This document shows, piece after piece, positions 31,763 through 46,200 of a DNA stretch of 64,000 nucleotides (positions are counted from its first letter, which is position 1; every line of letters starts with the position of its first letter). The notes beneath the pieces are model-generated. The model was given only the letters and a program-made list of their open reading frames with translations, ran no database searches and had not been told where the DNA came from. The position numbers were made by a program, and so were the translations under genes. Source of the DNA: Plumapathes pennacea (Eukaryota; Cnidaria; Anthozoa; Antipatharia; Myriopathidae); the NCBI GenBank assembly GCA_964036295.1, contig OZ038466.1, positions 10,752,001 to 10,816,000 on the forward strand. The letters run 5' to 3'.

Positions 31763-34280
31763 TTACGTATTTACATGTTTCTATTATAAGGCCTCATCAT
31801 GAAGTAATGTGACGTTTCTTTACTGCGCAGATAGTAATGTCTTAATCAACAGCCTTTCTGTGTTAATATAAACCCAGTTAACATTGGTATTACTAACATA
31901 TTAAGGCTTACCCATGGTTACCCATGTATCAAACTATCACAGAACGATTTAACAGAAATTACGTATTTACATGTTTCTATTATAAGGCGTCGTCATGAGG
32001 TAATGTGACGTTTCTTTCCTGCGCAGATAATAAAGTCTTAATCAACAGCCATTCTGTGTTAATATAAGCACAAGTAACATTGGTATTACTAACATTTTAA
32101 GGCTTACCCATGGTTACCCATGTATCAAACTATCACAGAACAATTTAACAGAAATTACGTATTTACATGTTTATAATATAAAACGTCATCATGACGTGAT
32201 GTGACGTTTGTTTACTGCGCAGATAGTAAAATCTTAATCAACAGCCTTTCTGTGTTAATATAAGCTCAGTTAACATTTGTATTACTAACATTTTAAGGCT
32301 TACCCATGCTTACCCATGCATCAAACTATCACAGAACAATTTAACAGAAATTACGTATTTACATGTTTTTATTATAAGGTGTCATCATGACGTGATGTGA
32401 CTTTTGTTTACTAATCAGATAGTAAAGTCTTAATCAGCAGCCTTTCTGTGTTAATATAAGCACAGTTAACATTGGTATTACTAACATTTCAAGGCTTACC
32501 CATGGTTACCCATGCATCAAACTATCACAGAACGATTTAACAGAAATTACGTATTTACATGTTTCTATTATAAGGCGTCGTCATGAGGTAATGTGACGTT
32601 TCTTTACTGCGCAGATAATAAAGTCTTAATCAACAGCCATTCTGTATTAATATAAGCACAGTTAACATTGGTATTACTAACATTTTAAGGCTTACCCATG
32701 GTTACCCATGTATCAAACTATCACAGAACAATTTAACAAAAATTACGTATTTACATGTTTTTATTATAAGGTGTCATCATGATGTGATGTGACGTTTGTT
32801 TACAGCGGAGATAGTAAAGTCTTAATCAACAGCCATTCTGTGTTAATATAAGCACAGTTAACATTGGTATTACTAACATTTTAAGACTTACCCATGGTTA
32901 CCCATGTATCAAACTATCGCAGAACGATTTAACAGAAAATACGTATTTACATGTTTCTATTATAAGGTGTCATCATGATGTGATGTGACGTTTGTTTACT
33001 GCGCAGATAGTAAAGACTTAATGAACAACCATTCTGTGTTAATATAAGCACAGTTACCTTTGGTATTACTAACATTTTAAGGCTTACCCATGGTTACCCA
33101 TGTATCATACTATCACAGAACAATTTAACAGAAATTACGTACTTACATGTTTTATTATAAAACCTCATAATGACGTGATATGACGTTTGTTTACTATTCA
33201 GATAGTAAAGTCTTAATCAACAGCCTTTCTGTGTTAATATAAGCACAGTTAACATTGGTAATACTAACATTTTAAAGCTTACCCATGGTTACCCATGTAT
33301 CAAACTATCACAGAACAATTTAAAAGAAATTACGTATTTACATGTTTCTATTATAAGGCGTCATCATGACTGGATGTGACGTTTCTTTACTGCGCAGATA
33401 GTAAAGTCTTAATCAACAGCCATTCTGTGTTAATATAAGCACAGTTAACATTGGTATTACTAACATTTTAAGGCTTACCCATCGTTACCCATGTATCAAA
33501 CTATCACAGAACAATTCAACAGAAATTACGTATTTACTTGTTTCTATTATGAAACCTCATCATGACGTGATGTGACGTTTGTTTACTATTCAAATAGTAA
33601 TATCTTAATCAGCAGCCTTTCTGTGTTAATATAAGCACAGTTAACATTGGTATTACTAACATTTTAAGGCTTACCCATGGTTACCCATGTATCAAACTAT
33701 CACAGAACGATTTAACAGAAATTACGTATTTACACGTCTATATTATAAGGCGTCGTCATAAGGTAATGTGACGTTTCTTTACTGCGTAGATAATAATGTC
33801 TTAATCAACAGCCATTCTGTGTTAATATAAGCACAGTTAACATTGGTATTACTAACATTTTAAGGCTTACCCATGGTTACCCATGTATCAAACTATCACA
33901 GAACAATTTAACAGAAATTGCGTATTTACATGTTTCTATTATAAAACCTCATCATGACATGATGTGACGTTTCATTACTGCGCAGATGGTAAAGTCTTAA
34001 TCAACAGCCTTAATGTGTTTATATAAGCTCAGGTAACATTGGTATTACTAACATTTTAAGGCTTACCCATGGTTACCCATGTATCAAACTATCAAAAAAC
34101 GATTTAACAGAAATTACGTATTTACATGTTTCTATTATAGGGCGTCATCATCATGTGATGTGACGTTTGTTTACTGCCCAGATAGTAAAGTCTTAATCAA
34201 CAGCGATTCTGTGTTAATATAAGCACAGTTAACATTGGTATTACTAACATTTTAAGGCTTACCCATGGTTACCCATGTAT

Positions 34281-37200
34281 CAAACTATTACAGAACAATT
34301 TAACAGAAATTCCGTATTTACTTTTTTTCTATTATAAAACCTCATATTGACGTGATGTGACGTTTGTTTACTATTCAGATAGTAATGTCTTAATCAGCAG
34401 CATATCTGTGTTAATATAAACTCAGTTAACATTGGTATTACTAACATTTTAAGGTTTAACCATGGTTACCCATGAATCAAACTATCACAGAACGATTTAG
34501 CAAAAAAATTACGTATTTACATGTTTCTATTATAAGGCGTCGTCATGAGGTAATGTGACGTTTCTTTCCTGCGCAGAAAATAAAGTCTTAATTAACAGCC
34601 ATTCTGTGTTAATATAAGCACAAGTAAAATTGGTATTACTAACATTTTATGGCTTACCCATGCTTACCCATGTATCAAACTATCACAGAACAATTTAACA
34701 GAAATTACGTATTTACATGTTTCTATTATAAAACCTCATCATGACGTGATGTGACGTTTGTTTACTATTCAGATAGTAATATCTTAATCAGCAGCTTTTC
34801 TGTGTTAATATAAGCACAGTTAACATTGGTATTACTAACATTTTAAGGCTTAACCATGGTTACCCATGTATCAAACTATCACAGAACGATTTAACAGAAA
34901 TTACGTATTTACATGTTTCTATTATAAGGCGTCGTCATGAGGTAATGTGACGTTTCTTTACTGCGTAGATAATAATGTCTTAATCAACAGCCATTCTGTG
35001 TTAATATAAGAACAGTTAACATTGGTATTACTAACATTTTAAGGCTTACCCATGGTTACCCATGTATCAAACTATCACAAAGCAATTTAACAGAAATTAC
35101 GTACTTACATGATTCTATTATAAAACCTCATCATGACGTGATGTAAAGTTTTTTACTATTCAGATAGTAATGTCTTAATCAACAGCCTTTCTCTGTTAAT
35201 ATAAGCACAGTTAACATTGGTATTACTAACATTTTAAGGCTTACCCATGGTTACCCTTGTATCAAACTATCACAGAAAAATTTAACAGAAATTACGTATT
35301 TACATGTTTCTATTATATGGCGTCATCATCATGTGATGTGACGTTTGTTTACAGCGGAGATAGTAAAGACTTAATGAACAACCTTTCTTTGTTAATATAA
35401 GCTCAGTTAACAATGGTATTACTTACATTTTAAGGCTTACCCATGGTTATCCATGTATCAAACTATCACAGAACGATTTAACAGAAAATACGTATTTACA
35501 TGTTTCTATTATAAGGTGTCATCATGATGTGATGTGACGTTTGTTTACTGCGCAGATAGTAAAGACTTAATGAACAACCATTCTGTGTTAATATAAGCAC
35601 AGTTACCTTTGGTATTACTAACATTTTAAGGCTTACCCATGGTTACCCATGTATCATATTATCACAGAACAATTTAACAGAAATTACGTACTTACATGTT
35701 TTTATTATAAAACCTCATCATGACGTGATATGACGTTTGTTTACTATTCAGATAGTAAAGTCTTAATCAACAGCCTTTCTGTGTTAATATAAGCACAGTT
35801 AACATTGGTATTACTAACATTTTAAAGCTTATCCATGGTTACCCATGTATCAAACTATCACAGAACAATTTAACAGAAATTACGTATTTACATGTTTCTA
35901 TTATAAGGCGTCATCATGACTGGATGTGACGTTTCTTTACTGCGCAGATAGTAAAGTCTTAATCAACAGCCATTCTGTGTTAATATAAGCACAGTTAGCA
36001 TTGGTATTACTAACATTTTAAGGCTTACCCATGGTTACCCATATATCAAAGTATCACAGAACAATTTAACAGAAATTACGTATTTACATGTTTCTATTAT
36101 AAGGCGTCATCATTATGTGATGTGACGTTTGTTTACAGCGCAGATAGTAAAGACTTAATGAACAACCTTTCTCTGTTAATATAAGCTCAGTTAACATTGG
36201 TATTACTAACATTTTAAGGCTTAACCATAGCTACCCATGTATCAAACTATCACAGAACGATTTAACAGAAAATATATATTTACATGTTTCTATTATAAGG
36301 CGTCATCATGATGTGCTGTGACGTTTGTTTACTGCCCAGATAGTAAAGTCTTAATCAACAGCGATTCCGTGTTAGTATAAGCACAGTTAACATGGTTACC
36401 CATGTATCAAACTATCACAGAAAAATTTAACAGAAATTACGTATTTACATGTTTTTATTATAAGGTGTCATCATGACGTGATGTGACGTTTGTTTACTTT
36501 TCAGATAGTAATATCTTAATCAGCAGCCTTTCTGTGTTAATATAAGCACAGTTAACATTGGTATTACTAACATTTTAAGGCTTACCCATGGTTACCCATG
36601 TATCAAACTATCACAGAACGATTTAACAGAAATTACGTATTTACATTTTTCTATTATAAGGCGTCGTCATGAGGTAATGTGACGTTTCTTTACTCCGTAG
36701 ATAATGTTTTAATCAACAGCCATTCTCTGTTAATATAAGCACAGTTAACATTGGTATTACTAACATTTTAAGGCTTACCCTTGGTTACCCATGGTTACCC
36801 ATGTATCAAACTATCACAGAACAATTTAACAGAAATTGCGTATTTACATGTTTCTATTATAAAATCTCATCATGACATGATGTGACGTTTAATTACTGCG
36901 TAGATAGTAAAGTCTTAATCAACAGCCTTTCTGTGTTAATATAAGCTCAGTTAACATTGGTATTACTAACATTTTAAGGCTTACCCATGGTTACCCATGT
37001 ATCAAACTATCACAAAACGATTTAACAGAAATTACGTATTTACATGTTTTTATTATAAGGCGTCATGATCATGTGATGTGACGTTTGTTTACTGCCCAGA
37101 TAGTAAAGTCTTAATCAACAGCTATTCTGTGTTAATATAAGCACAATTAACATTGGTATTACTAACATTTTAAGGCTTACCCATGGTTACCCATGTATAG

Positions 37201-40200
37201 AACTATTACAGAACAATTTAACAGAAATTACGTATTTACATTTTTCTATTATAAAATCTCATAATGACGTGATGTGACGTTTGTTTACTATTCAAATAGT
37301 AATATCTTAATCAGCAGCATATCTGTGTTAATATAAGCCCAGTTAACATTGATATTACTAACATTTTAAGGCTTACCCATGGTTACCCATGTATCAAACT
37401 ATTACAGAACAATTTAACAGAAATTACGTATTTACATTTTTCTATTATAAAACCTCATAATGACGTGATGTGACGTTTGTTTACTATTCAAGTAGTAATA
37501 TCTTAATCAGCAGCATATCTGTGTTAATATAAACCCAGTTAACATTGGTATTACTAACATTTTAAGGCTTAACCATGGTTACCCATGTATCAAACTATCA
37601 CAGAACGATTTAACAGAAATTACGTAATTACATGTTTCTATTATAAGGCGTCGTCATGAGGTAATGTGACGTTTCTTTCCTGCGCAGATAATAATGTCTT
37701 AACCAACAGCCATTCTGTGTTAATATAAGCACAATTAACATTGGTATTACTAACATTTTAAGGCTTCCCCATGGTTACCCATGTATCAAACTATCACAGA
37801 ACAATTTAAAAGAAATTACGTATTTAAATGTTTATAATATAAAACGTCATCATGACGTGATGTGACGTTTGTTTACTGCGCAGATAGTAAAGTCTTATTC
37901 AACAGCCTTTCTGTGTTAATATAAGCTCAGTTAACATTCGTATTACTAACATTTTAAGGCTTACCCATGCTTACCCATGCATCAAACTATCACAGAACAA
38001 TTTAACAGAAATTACGTATTTACATGTTTTTATTATAAGGTGTCATCATGACGTGATGTGACTCTTGTTTACTATTCAGATAGTAAAGTCTTAATCAGCA
38101 GCCTTTCTGTGTTAATATAAGCACAGTTAACATTGGTATTACTAACATTTTAAGGCTAACCCATGGTTACCAATGTATGAAACTATCACAGAAAAATTTA
38201 ACAGAAATTACGTATTTACATGTTTCTATTATAAGCCGTCGTCATGAGGTAATCCGACGTTTCTTTACTGCGCAGATAATAATGTCTTAATCAACAGCCA
38301 TTCTGTATTAATATAAGCACAGTTAACATTGGTATTACTAACATTTTAAGGCTTACCCATTGTTACCCATGTATCAGACTATCACAGAGCAATTTAACAG
38401 AAATCACGTATTTAAATGTTTATAATATAAAACGTCATCATCACGTGATGTGACGTTTCTTTACTGCGCAGATAGTAAAGTCTTAATCAGCAGCCTTTCT
38501 GTGTTAATATAAGCTCAGTTAACATTGGTATTAGTAACATTTTAAGGCTTAACCATGGTTACCCATGTATCAAACTATCACAGAACAATTTAACAGATAT
38601 TACGTATTTACATGTTTCTATTATAAAGCGTCATCATCATGTGATGTGACGTTTGTTTACAGCGCAGATAGTAAAGACTTAATGAACAACCTTTCTCTGT
38701 TAATATAAGCTCAGTTAACATTGGTATTAATAACATTTTAAGGCTTACCCATGGTTACCCATGTATCAGACTATCACAGAACGATTTAACAGAAAATACG
38801 TATTTACATGTTTCTATTATAAGGCGTCATCATGATGTGCTGTGACGTTTGTTTACTGCCCAGATAGTAAAGTCTTCATCAACAGCGATTCTGTGTTAAT
38901 ATAAGCACAGTTAACATTGGTATTACTAACATTTTAAGGCTTACCCATGGTTACCCATGTATCAAACTATCACAGAACAATTTTACAGAAATTACGTATT
39001 TACATGTTTCTATTATAAAACCTCATCATGACGTGATGTGACGTTTGTTTACTATTCAGATAGTAATATCTTAATCAGCAGCCTTTCTGTGTTAATATAA
39101 GCACAGTTAACATTGGTATTACTAACATTTTAAGGCTTACCCATGGTTACCCATGTATCAAACTATCACAAAACGATTTAACAGAAATTATGTATTTACA
39201 TGTTTTTATTATAAGGCGTCGTCATGAGGTAATGTGACGTTCCTTTACTGCGTAGACAATAATGACTTAATCAACAGCCATTCTGTGTTAATATAAGCAC
39301 AGTTAACTTTGGTATTACTAACATTTTAAGGCTTGCCCATGGTTACCCATGTATCAAACTATCACAAAGCAATTTAACAGAAATAACGTACTTTCATGAT
39401 TCTATTATAAAACCTTATCATGACGTGATGTAAACTTTTTTACTATTCAGATAGTAATGTCTTAATCAACAGCCTTTCTGTGTTAATATAAGCACAGTTA
39501 ACATTGGTATTACTAACATTTTAAGGCTTACCCATGGTTACCCATGTATCAAACTATCACAGAACGATTTAACAAAAATTACGTATTTACATGTTTCTAT
39601 TATAAGGCGTCATCATGACTGCATGTGACGTTTGTTTACTGCCCAGATAGTAAATTCTTAATCAACAGCCATTCTGTGTTAATATAAGCACAGTTAACAT
39701 TGGTATTACTAACATTTTAAGGCTTACCCATGGTTACCCATGTATCAAACTATCACAGAACAATTTAACAGAAACTACTTATTTACATGTTTCTATTATA
39801 AGGCGTCATCATGACTGGATGTGACGTTTGTTTACTGCGCAGATAGTAAAGTCTTAATCAACAGCCATTCTGTGTTAATATAAGCACAGTTAACATTGGT
39901 ATTACTAACATTTTAAGGCTTACCCATGGTTACCCATATATCAAAGTATCACACAACAATTTAACAGAAATTACGTATTTACATGTTTCTATTATAAAGC
40001 GTCATCATCATGTGATGTGACGTTTGTTTACAGCGCAGAGAATAAAGACTTAATGAACAACCTTTCTCTGTTAATATAAGCTCTGTTAACATTGGTATTA
40101 CTAACATTTTAAGGCTTAACCATGGTTACCCATGTATCAAACTATCACAAAACGATTTAACAGAAATTACGTATTTACATGTTTCTATTATAAGGCGTCA

Positions 40201-43200
40201 TGATCATGTGATGTGACGTTTGTTTACTGCCCAGATAGTAAAGTCTTAATCAACAGCGATTCTGTGTTAATATAAGCACAGTTAACAATGGTATTACTAA
40301 CATTTTAAGGCTTACACATGGTTACCCATGCATCAAACTATCACAGAACAATTTAACAGAAATTACGTATTTACATTTTTCTATTATAAAACCTCATAAT
40401 GACGTGATCTGACGTTTGTTTACTATTCAGATAGTAATGTCTTAATCAGCAGCATATCTGTGTTAATATAAGCACACTTAACATTGGTATTACTAACATT
40501 TTAAGGCTTAACCATGGTTACCCATGTATCAAACTATCACAGAACGATTTCACAGAAATTACGTATTTACATGTTTCTATTATAAGGCGTCGTCATGAGG
40601 TAATGTGACGTTTCTTTCCTGCGCAGATAATAATGTCTTAATCAACAGCCATTCTGTGTTAATATAAGCAATATTAACATTGGTATTACTAACATTTTAA
40701 GGCTTCCCCATGGTTACCCATGTATCAGACTATCACAGAACAATTCAACAGAAATTACGTATTTACATGTTTATAATATAAAACATCATCATGACGTGAT
40801 GTGACGTTTGTTTAATGCGGAGATAGTAAAGTCTTAATCAACAGCCTTTCTGTGTTAATATAAGCTCAGTTAACATTGGTATTACTAACATTTTAAGGCT
40901 TACCCATGGTTTCCCATGCATCAAACTATCACAGAACAATTTAACAGAAATTACGTATTTACATGTTTTTATTATAAGGTGTCATCATGACGTGATGTGA
41001 CTTTTGTTTACTATTCAGATAGTAAAGTCTTAATCAGCAGCCTTTCTGTGTTAATATAAGCACAGTTAACATTGGTATTACTAACATTTTAAGGCTTACC
41101 CATGGTTACCAATGTATCAAACTATCACAGAACGATTTAACAGAAATTACGTATTTACATGTTTCTATTATAAGGCGTCGTCATGAGGTAATGTGACGCT
41201 TCTTTACTGCGCAGATAATAATGTCTTAATCAACAGCCATTCTGTGTTAATATAAGCACAGTTAACATTGGTATTACTAACATTTTAAGGCTTACCCATG
41301 GTTACCCATGTATCAGACTATCACAGAGCAATTTAACAGAAATTACGGATTTACATGTTTATAATATAAAACGTCATCTTGACGTGATGTGACGTTTGTT
41401 TACTGCGCAGATAGTAAAGTCTTAATCAACAGCCTTTCTGTGTTAATATAAGCTCAGTTAACATTGGTATTAGTAACATTTTAAGGCTTACCCATGGTTA
41501 TCAATATATCAAACTATAACAGAACAATTTGACAGAAATTACGTATTTACATGTTTTTATTATAAGGTGTCATCATGATGTGATGTGACGTTTGTTTACA
41601 GCGCAGATAGAAAAGTCTTAATTAACAGCCATTCTGTGTTAATATAAGCACAGTTAACATTGGTATTACTAACATTTTAAGGATTACCCATGGTTACCCA
41701 TGTATCAAACTATCGCAGAACGATTTAACAGAATTTCCGTATTTACATGTTTCTATTATAAGGTGTCATCATAATGTGATGTTACGTTTGTTTACTGCGC
41801 ACATAGTAAAAACTTAATGAACAGCCATTCTGTGTTAATACAAGCACAGTTACCTTTGGTATTACTAGCATTTTAAGGCTTACCTGGTTACCTATGTATC
41901 AAACTATCACAGAACAATTTAACAGAAATTACGTACTTACATGTTTGTATTATAAAACCTCATCATAATGTAATATGACGTTTCTTTACTATTCAGATAG
42001 TAAAGTCTTAATCAACAGCCTTTCTGTGTTAACATAAGCACAATTAACATTGGTATTACTAACATTTTAAGGCTCACCCATGGTTACCCATGTATCAAAT
42101 TATCACAAAACGATTTAACAGAAATTACGTGTTTACATGTTTCTATTATAAGGCGTCATCATCATGTGATGTGACGTTTCTTTACTGCGCAGATAGTAAA
42201 GTCTTAATCAACAGCCTTTCTGTGTTAATATAAGCACAGTTAACATTGGTATTACTAACATTTTAAGGCTTAACCATGGTTACCCATGTATCAAACTTTC
42301 ACAGAACAATTGAACAGAAATTACGTATTTACATGTTTCTATTATAAAGCGTCATCATCATGTGATGTGACGTTTGTTTACAGCGCAGATAGTAAAGTCT
42401 TAATCAACAGCGATTCTGTGTTAATATAAGCACAGTTAACATGGTTACCCATGTATCAAACTATTACAGAACAATTTAACAGAAATTCCGTATTTACATT
42501 TTTCTATTATAAAACCTCATAATGACGTGATGTGACGTTTGTTTACTATTCAGATAGTAATGTCTTAATCAGCAGCATATCTGTGTTAATATAAACTCAG
42601 TTAACATTGGTATTACTAACATTTTAAGGTTTAACCATGGTTACCCATGTATCAAACTATCACAGAACGATTTAGCAAAAATTACGTATTTACATGTTTC
42701 TATTATAAGGCGTCGTCATGAGGTAATGTGACGTTTCTTTCCTGCGCAGAAAATAAAGTCTTAATTAACAGCCATTCTGTGTTAATATAAGCACAAGTAA
42801 AATTGGTATTACTAACATTTTAAGGCTTACCCATGCTTACCCATGTATCAAACTATCACAGAACAATTTAACAGAAATTACGTATTTACATGTTTCTATT
42901 ATAAAACCTCATCATGACGTGATGTGACGTTTGTTTACTATTCAGATAGTAATATCTTAATCAGCAGCTTTTCTGTGTTAATATAAGCACAGTTAACATT
43001 GGTATTACTAACATTTTAAGGCTTACCCATGGTTACCCATGTATCAAACTATCACAGAACGATTTAACAGAAATTACGTATTTACATGTTTCTATTATAA
43101 GGCGTCGTCATGAGGTAATGTGACGTTTCTTTACTGCGTAGATAATAATGTCTTAATCAACAGCCATTCTGTGTTAATATAAGAACAGTTAACATTGGTA

Positions 43201-46200
43201 TTACTAACATTTTAAGGCTTACCCATGGTTACCCATGTATCAAACTATCACAAAGCAATTTAACAGAAATTACGTACTTACATGATTCTATTATAAAACC
43301 TCATCATGACGTGATGTAAAGTTTTTTACTATTCAGATAGTAATGTCTTATTCAACAGCCTTTCTCTGTTAATATAAGCACAGTTAACATTGGTATTACT
43401 AACATTTTAAGGCTTACCCATGGTTACCCTTGTATCAAACTATCACAGAAAAATTTAACAGAAATTACGTATTTACATGTTTCTATTATAAGGCGTCATC
43501 ATCATGTGATGTGACGTTTGTTTACAGCGGAGATAGTAAAGACTTAATGAACAACCTTTCTTTGTTAATATAAGCTCAGTTAACAATGGTATTACTTACA
43601 TTTTAAGGCTTACCCATGGTTATCCATGTATCAAACTATCACAGAACGATTTAACAGAAAATACGTATTTACATGTTTCTATTATAAGGTGTCATCATGA
43701 TGTGATGTGACGTTTGTTTACTGCGCAGATAGTAAAGACTTAATGAACAACCATTCTGTGTTAATATAAACACAGTTACCTTTGGTATTACTAACATTTT
43801 AAGGCTTACCCATGGCTACCCATGTATCATATTATCACAGAACAATTTAACAGAAATTACGTACTTACATGTTTTTATTATAAAACCTCATCATGACGTG
43901 ATATGACGTTTGTTTACTATTCAGATAGTAAAGTCTTAATCAACAGCCTTTCTGTGTTAATATAAGCACAGTTAACATTGGTATTACTAACATTTTTAAG
44001 CTTACCCATGGTTACCCATGTATCAAACTATCACAGAACAATTTTACAGAAATTACGTGTTTACATGTTTCTATTATAAGGCGTCATCATGACTGGATGT
44101 GACGTTTCTTTACTTCGCAGATAGTAAAGTCTTAATCAACAGCCTTTCTGTGTTAATATAAGCACAGTTAGCATTGGTATTACTAACATTTTAAGGCTTA
44201 CCCATGGTTACCCATATATCAAAGTATCACAGAACAATTTAACAGAAATTACGTATTTACATGTTTCTATTATAAGGCGTCATCATTATGTGATGTGACG
44301 TTTGTTTACAGCGCAGATAGTAAAGACTTAATGAACAACCTTTCTCTGTTAATATAAGCTCAGTTAACGTTGGTATTACTAACATTTTAAGGCTTAACCA
44401 TAGTTACCCATGTATCAAACTATCACAGAACGATTTAACAGAAAATATATATTTACATGTTTCTATTATACGGCGTCATCATGATGTGCTGTGAGGTTTG
44501 TTTACTGCCCAGATAGTAAAGTCTTAATCAACAGCGATTCTGTGTTAGTATAAGCACAGTTAACATGGTTACCCATGTATCAAACTATCACAGAAAATTT
44601 AACAGAAATTACGTATTTACATGTTTTTATTATAAGGTGTCATCATGACGTGATGTGACGTTTGTTTACTATTCAGATAGTAATATCTTAATCAGCAGCC
44701 TTTCTGTGTTAATATAAGCACAGTTAACATTGGTATTACTAACATTTTAAGGCTTACCCATGGTTACCCATGTATCAAACTATCACAGAACGATTTAACA
44801 GAAATTACGTATTTACATTTTTCTATTATAAGGCGTCGTCATGAGGTAATGTGACGTTTCTTTACTCCGTAGATAATAATGTCTTAATCAACAGCCATTC
44901 TCTGTTAATATAAGCACAGTTAACATTGGTATTACTAACATTTTAAGGCTTACCCATGGTTACCCATGGTTACCCATGTATCAAACTATCACAGAACAAT
45001 TTAACAGAAATTGCGTATTTACATGTTTCTATTATAAAGTCTCATCATGACATGATGTGACGTTTGATTACTGCGTAGATAGTAAAGTCTTAATCAACAA
45101 CCTTTCTGTGTTAATATAAGCACAGTTAACATTGGTATTACTAACATTTTAAGGCTTACCCATGGTTACCCATGTATCAAACTATCACAAAACGATTTAA
45201 CAGAAATTACGTATTTACATGTTTCTATTATAAGGCGTCATGATCATGTGATGTTACGTTTGTTTACTGCCCAGATAGTAAAGTCTTAATCAACAGCCAT
45301 TCTGTGTTAATATAAGCACAGTTAACATTGGTATTACTAACATTTTAAGGCTTACCCATGGTTACCCATGTATCAAACTATTACAGAACAATTTAACAGA
45401 AATTACGTATTTACATTTTTCTATTATAAAACCTCATAATGACGTGATGTGACGTTTGTTTACTATTCAAATAGTAATATCTTAATCAGCAGCATATCTG
45501 TGTTAATATAAGCCCAGTTAACATTGGTATTACTAACATTTTAAGGCTTACCCATGGTTACCCATGTATCAAACTATTACAGAACAATTTAACAGAAATT
45601 ACGTATTTACATTTTTCTATTATAAAACCTCATAATGACGTGATGTGACGTTTGTTTACTATTCAAATAGTAATGTCTTAATCAGCAGCATATCTGTGTT
45701 AATATAAGCACAATTAACATTGGTATTACTAACATTTTAAGGCTTAACCATGGTTACCCATGTATCAAACTATCACAGAACGATTTAACAGAAATTACGT
45801 ATTTACATGTTTCTATTATAAGGCGTCGTCATCAGGTAATGTGACGTTTCTTTCCTGCGCAGATAGTAAAGTCTTATTCAACAGCCTTTCTGTGTTAATA
45901 TAAGCTCAGTTAACATTCGTATTACTAACATTTTAAGGCTTACCCATGCTTACCCATGCATCAAACTATCACAGAACAATTTAACAGAAATTACGTATTT
46001 ACATGTTTTTATTATAAGGTGTCATCATGACGTGATGTGACTCTTGTTTACTATTCAGATAGTAAAGTCTTAATCAGCAGCCTTTCTGTGTTAATATAAG
46101 CACAGTTAACATTGGTATTACTAACATTTTAAGGCTAACCCATGGTTACCAATGTATCAAACTATCACAGAAAAATTTAACAGAAATTACGTATTTACAT

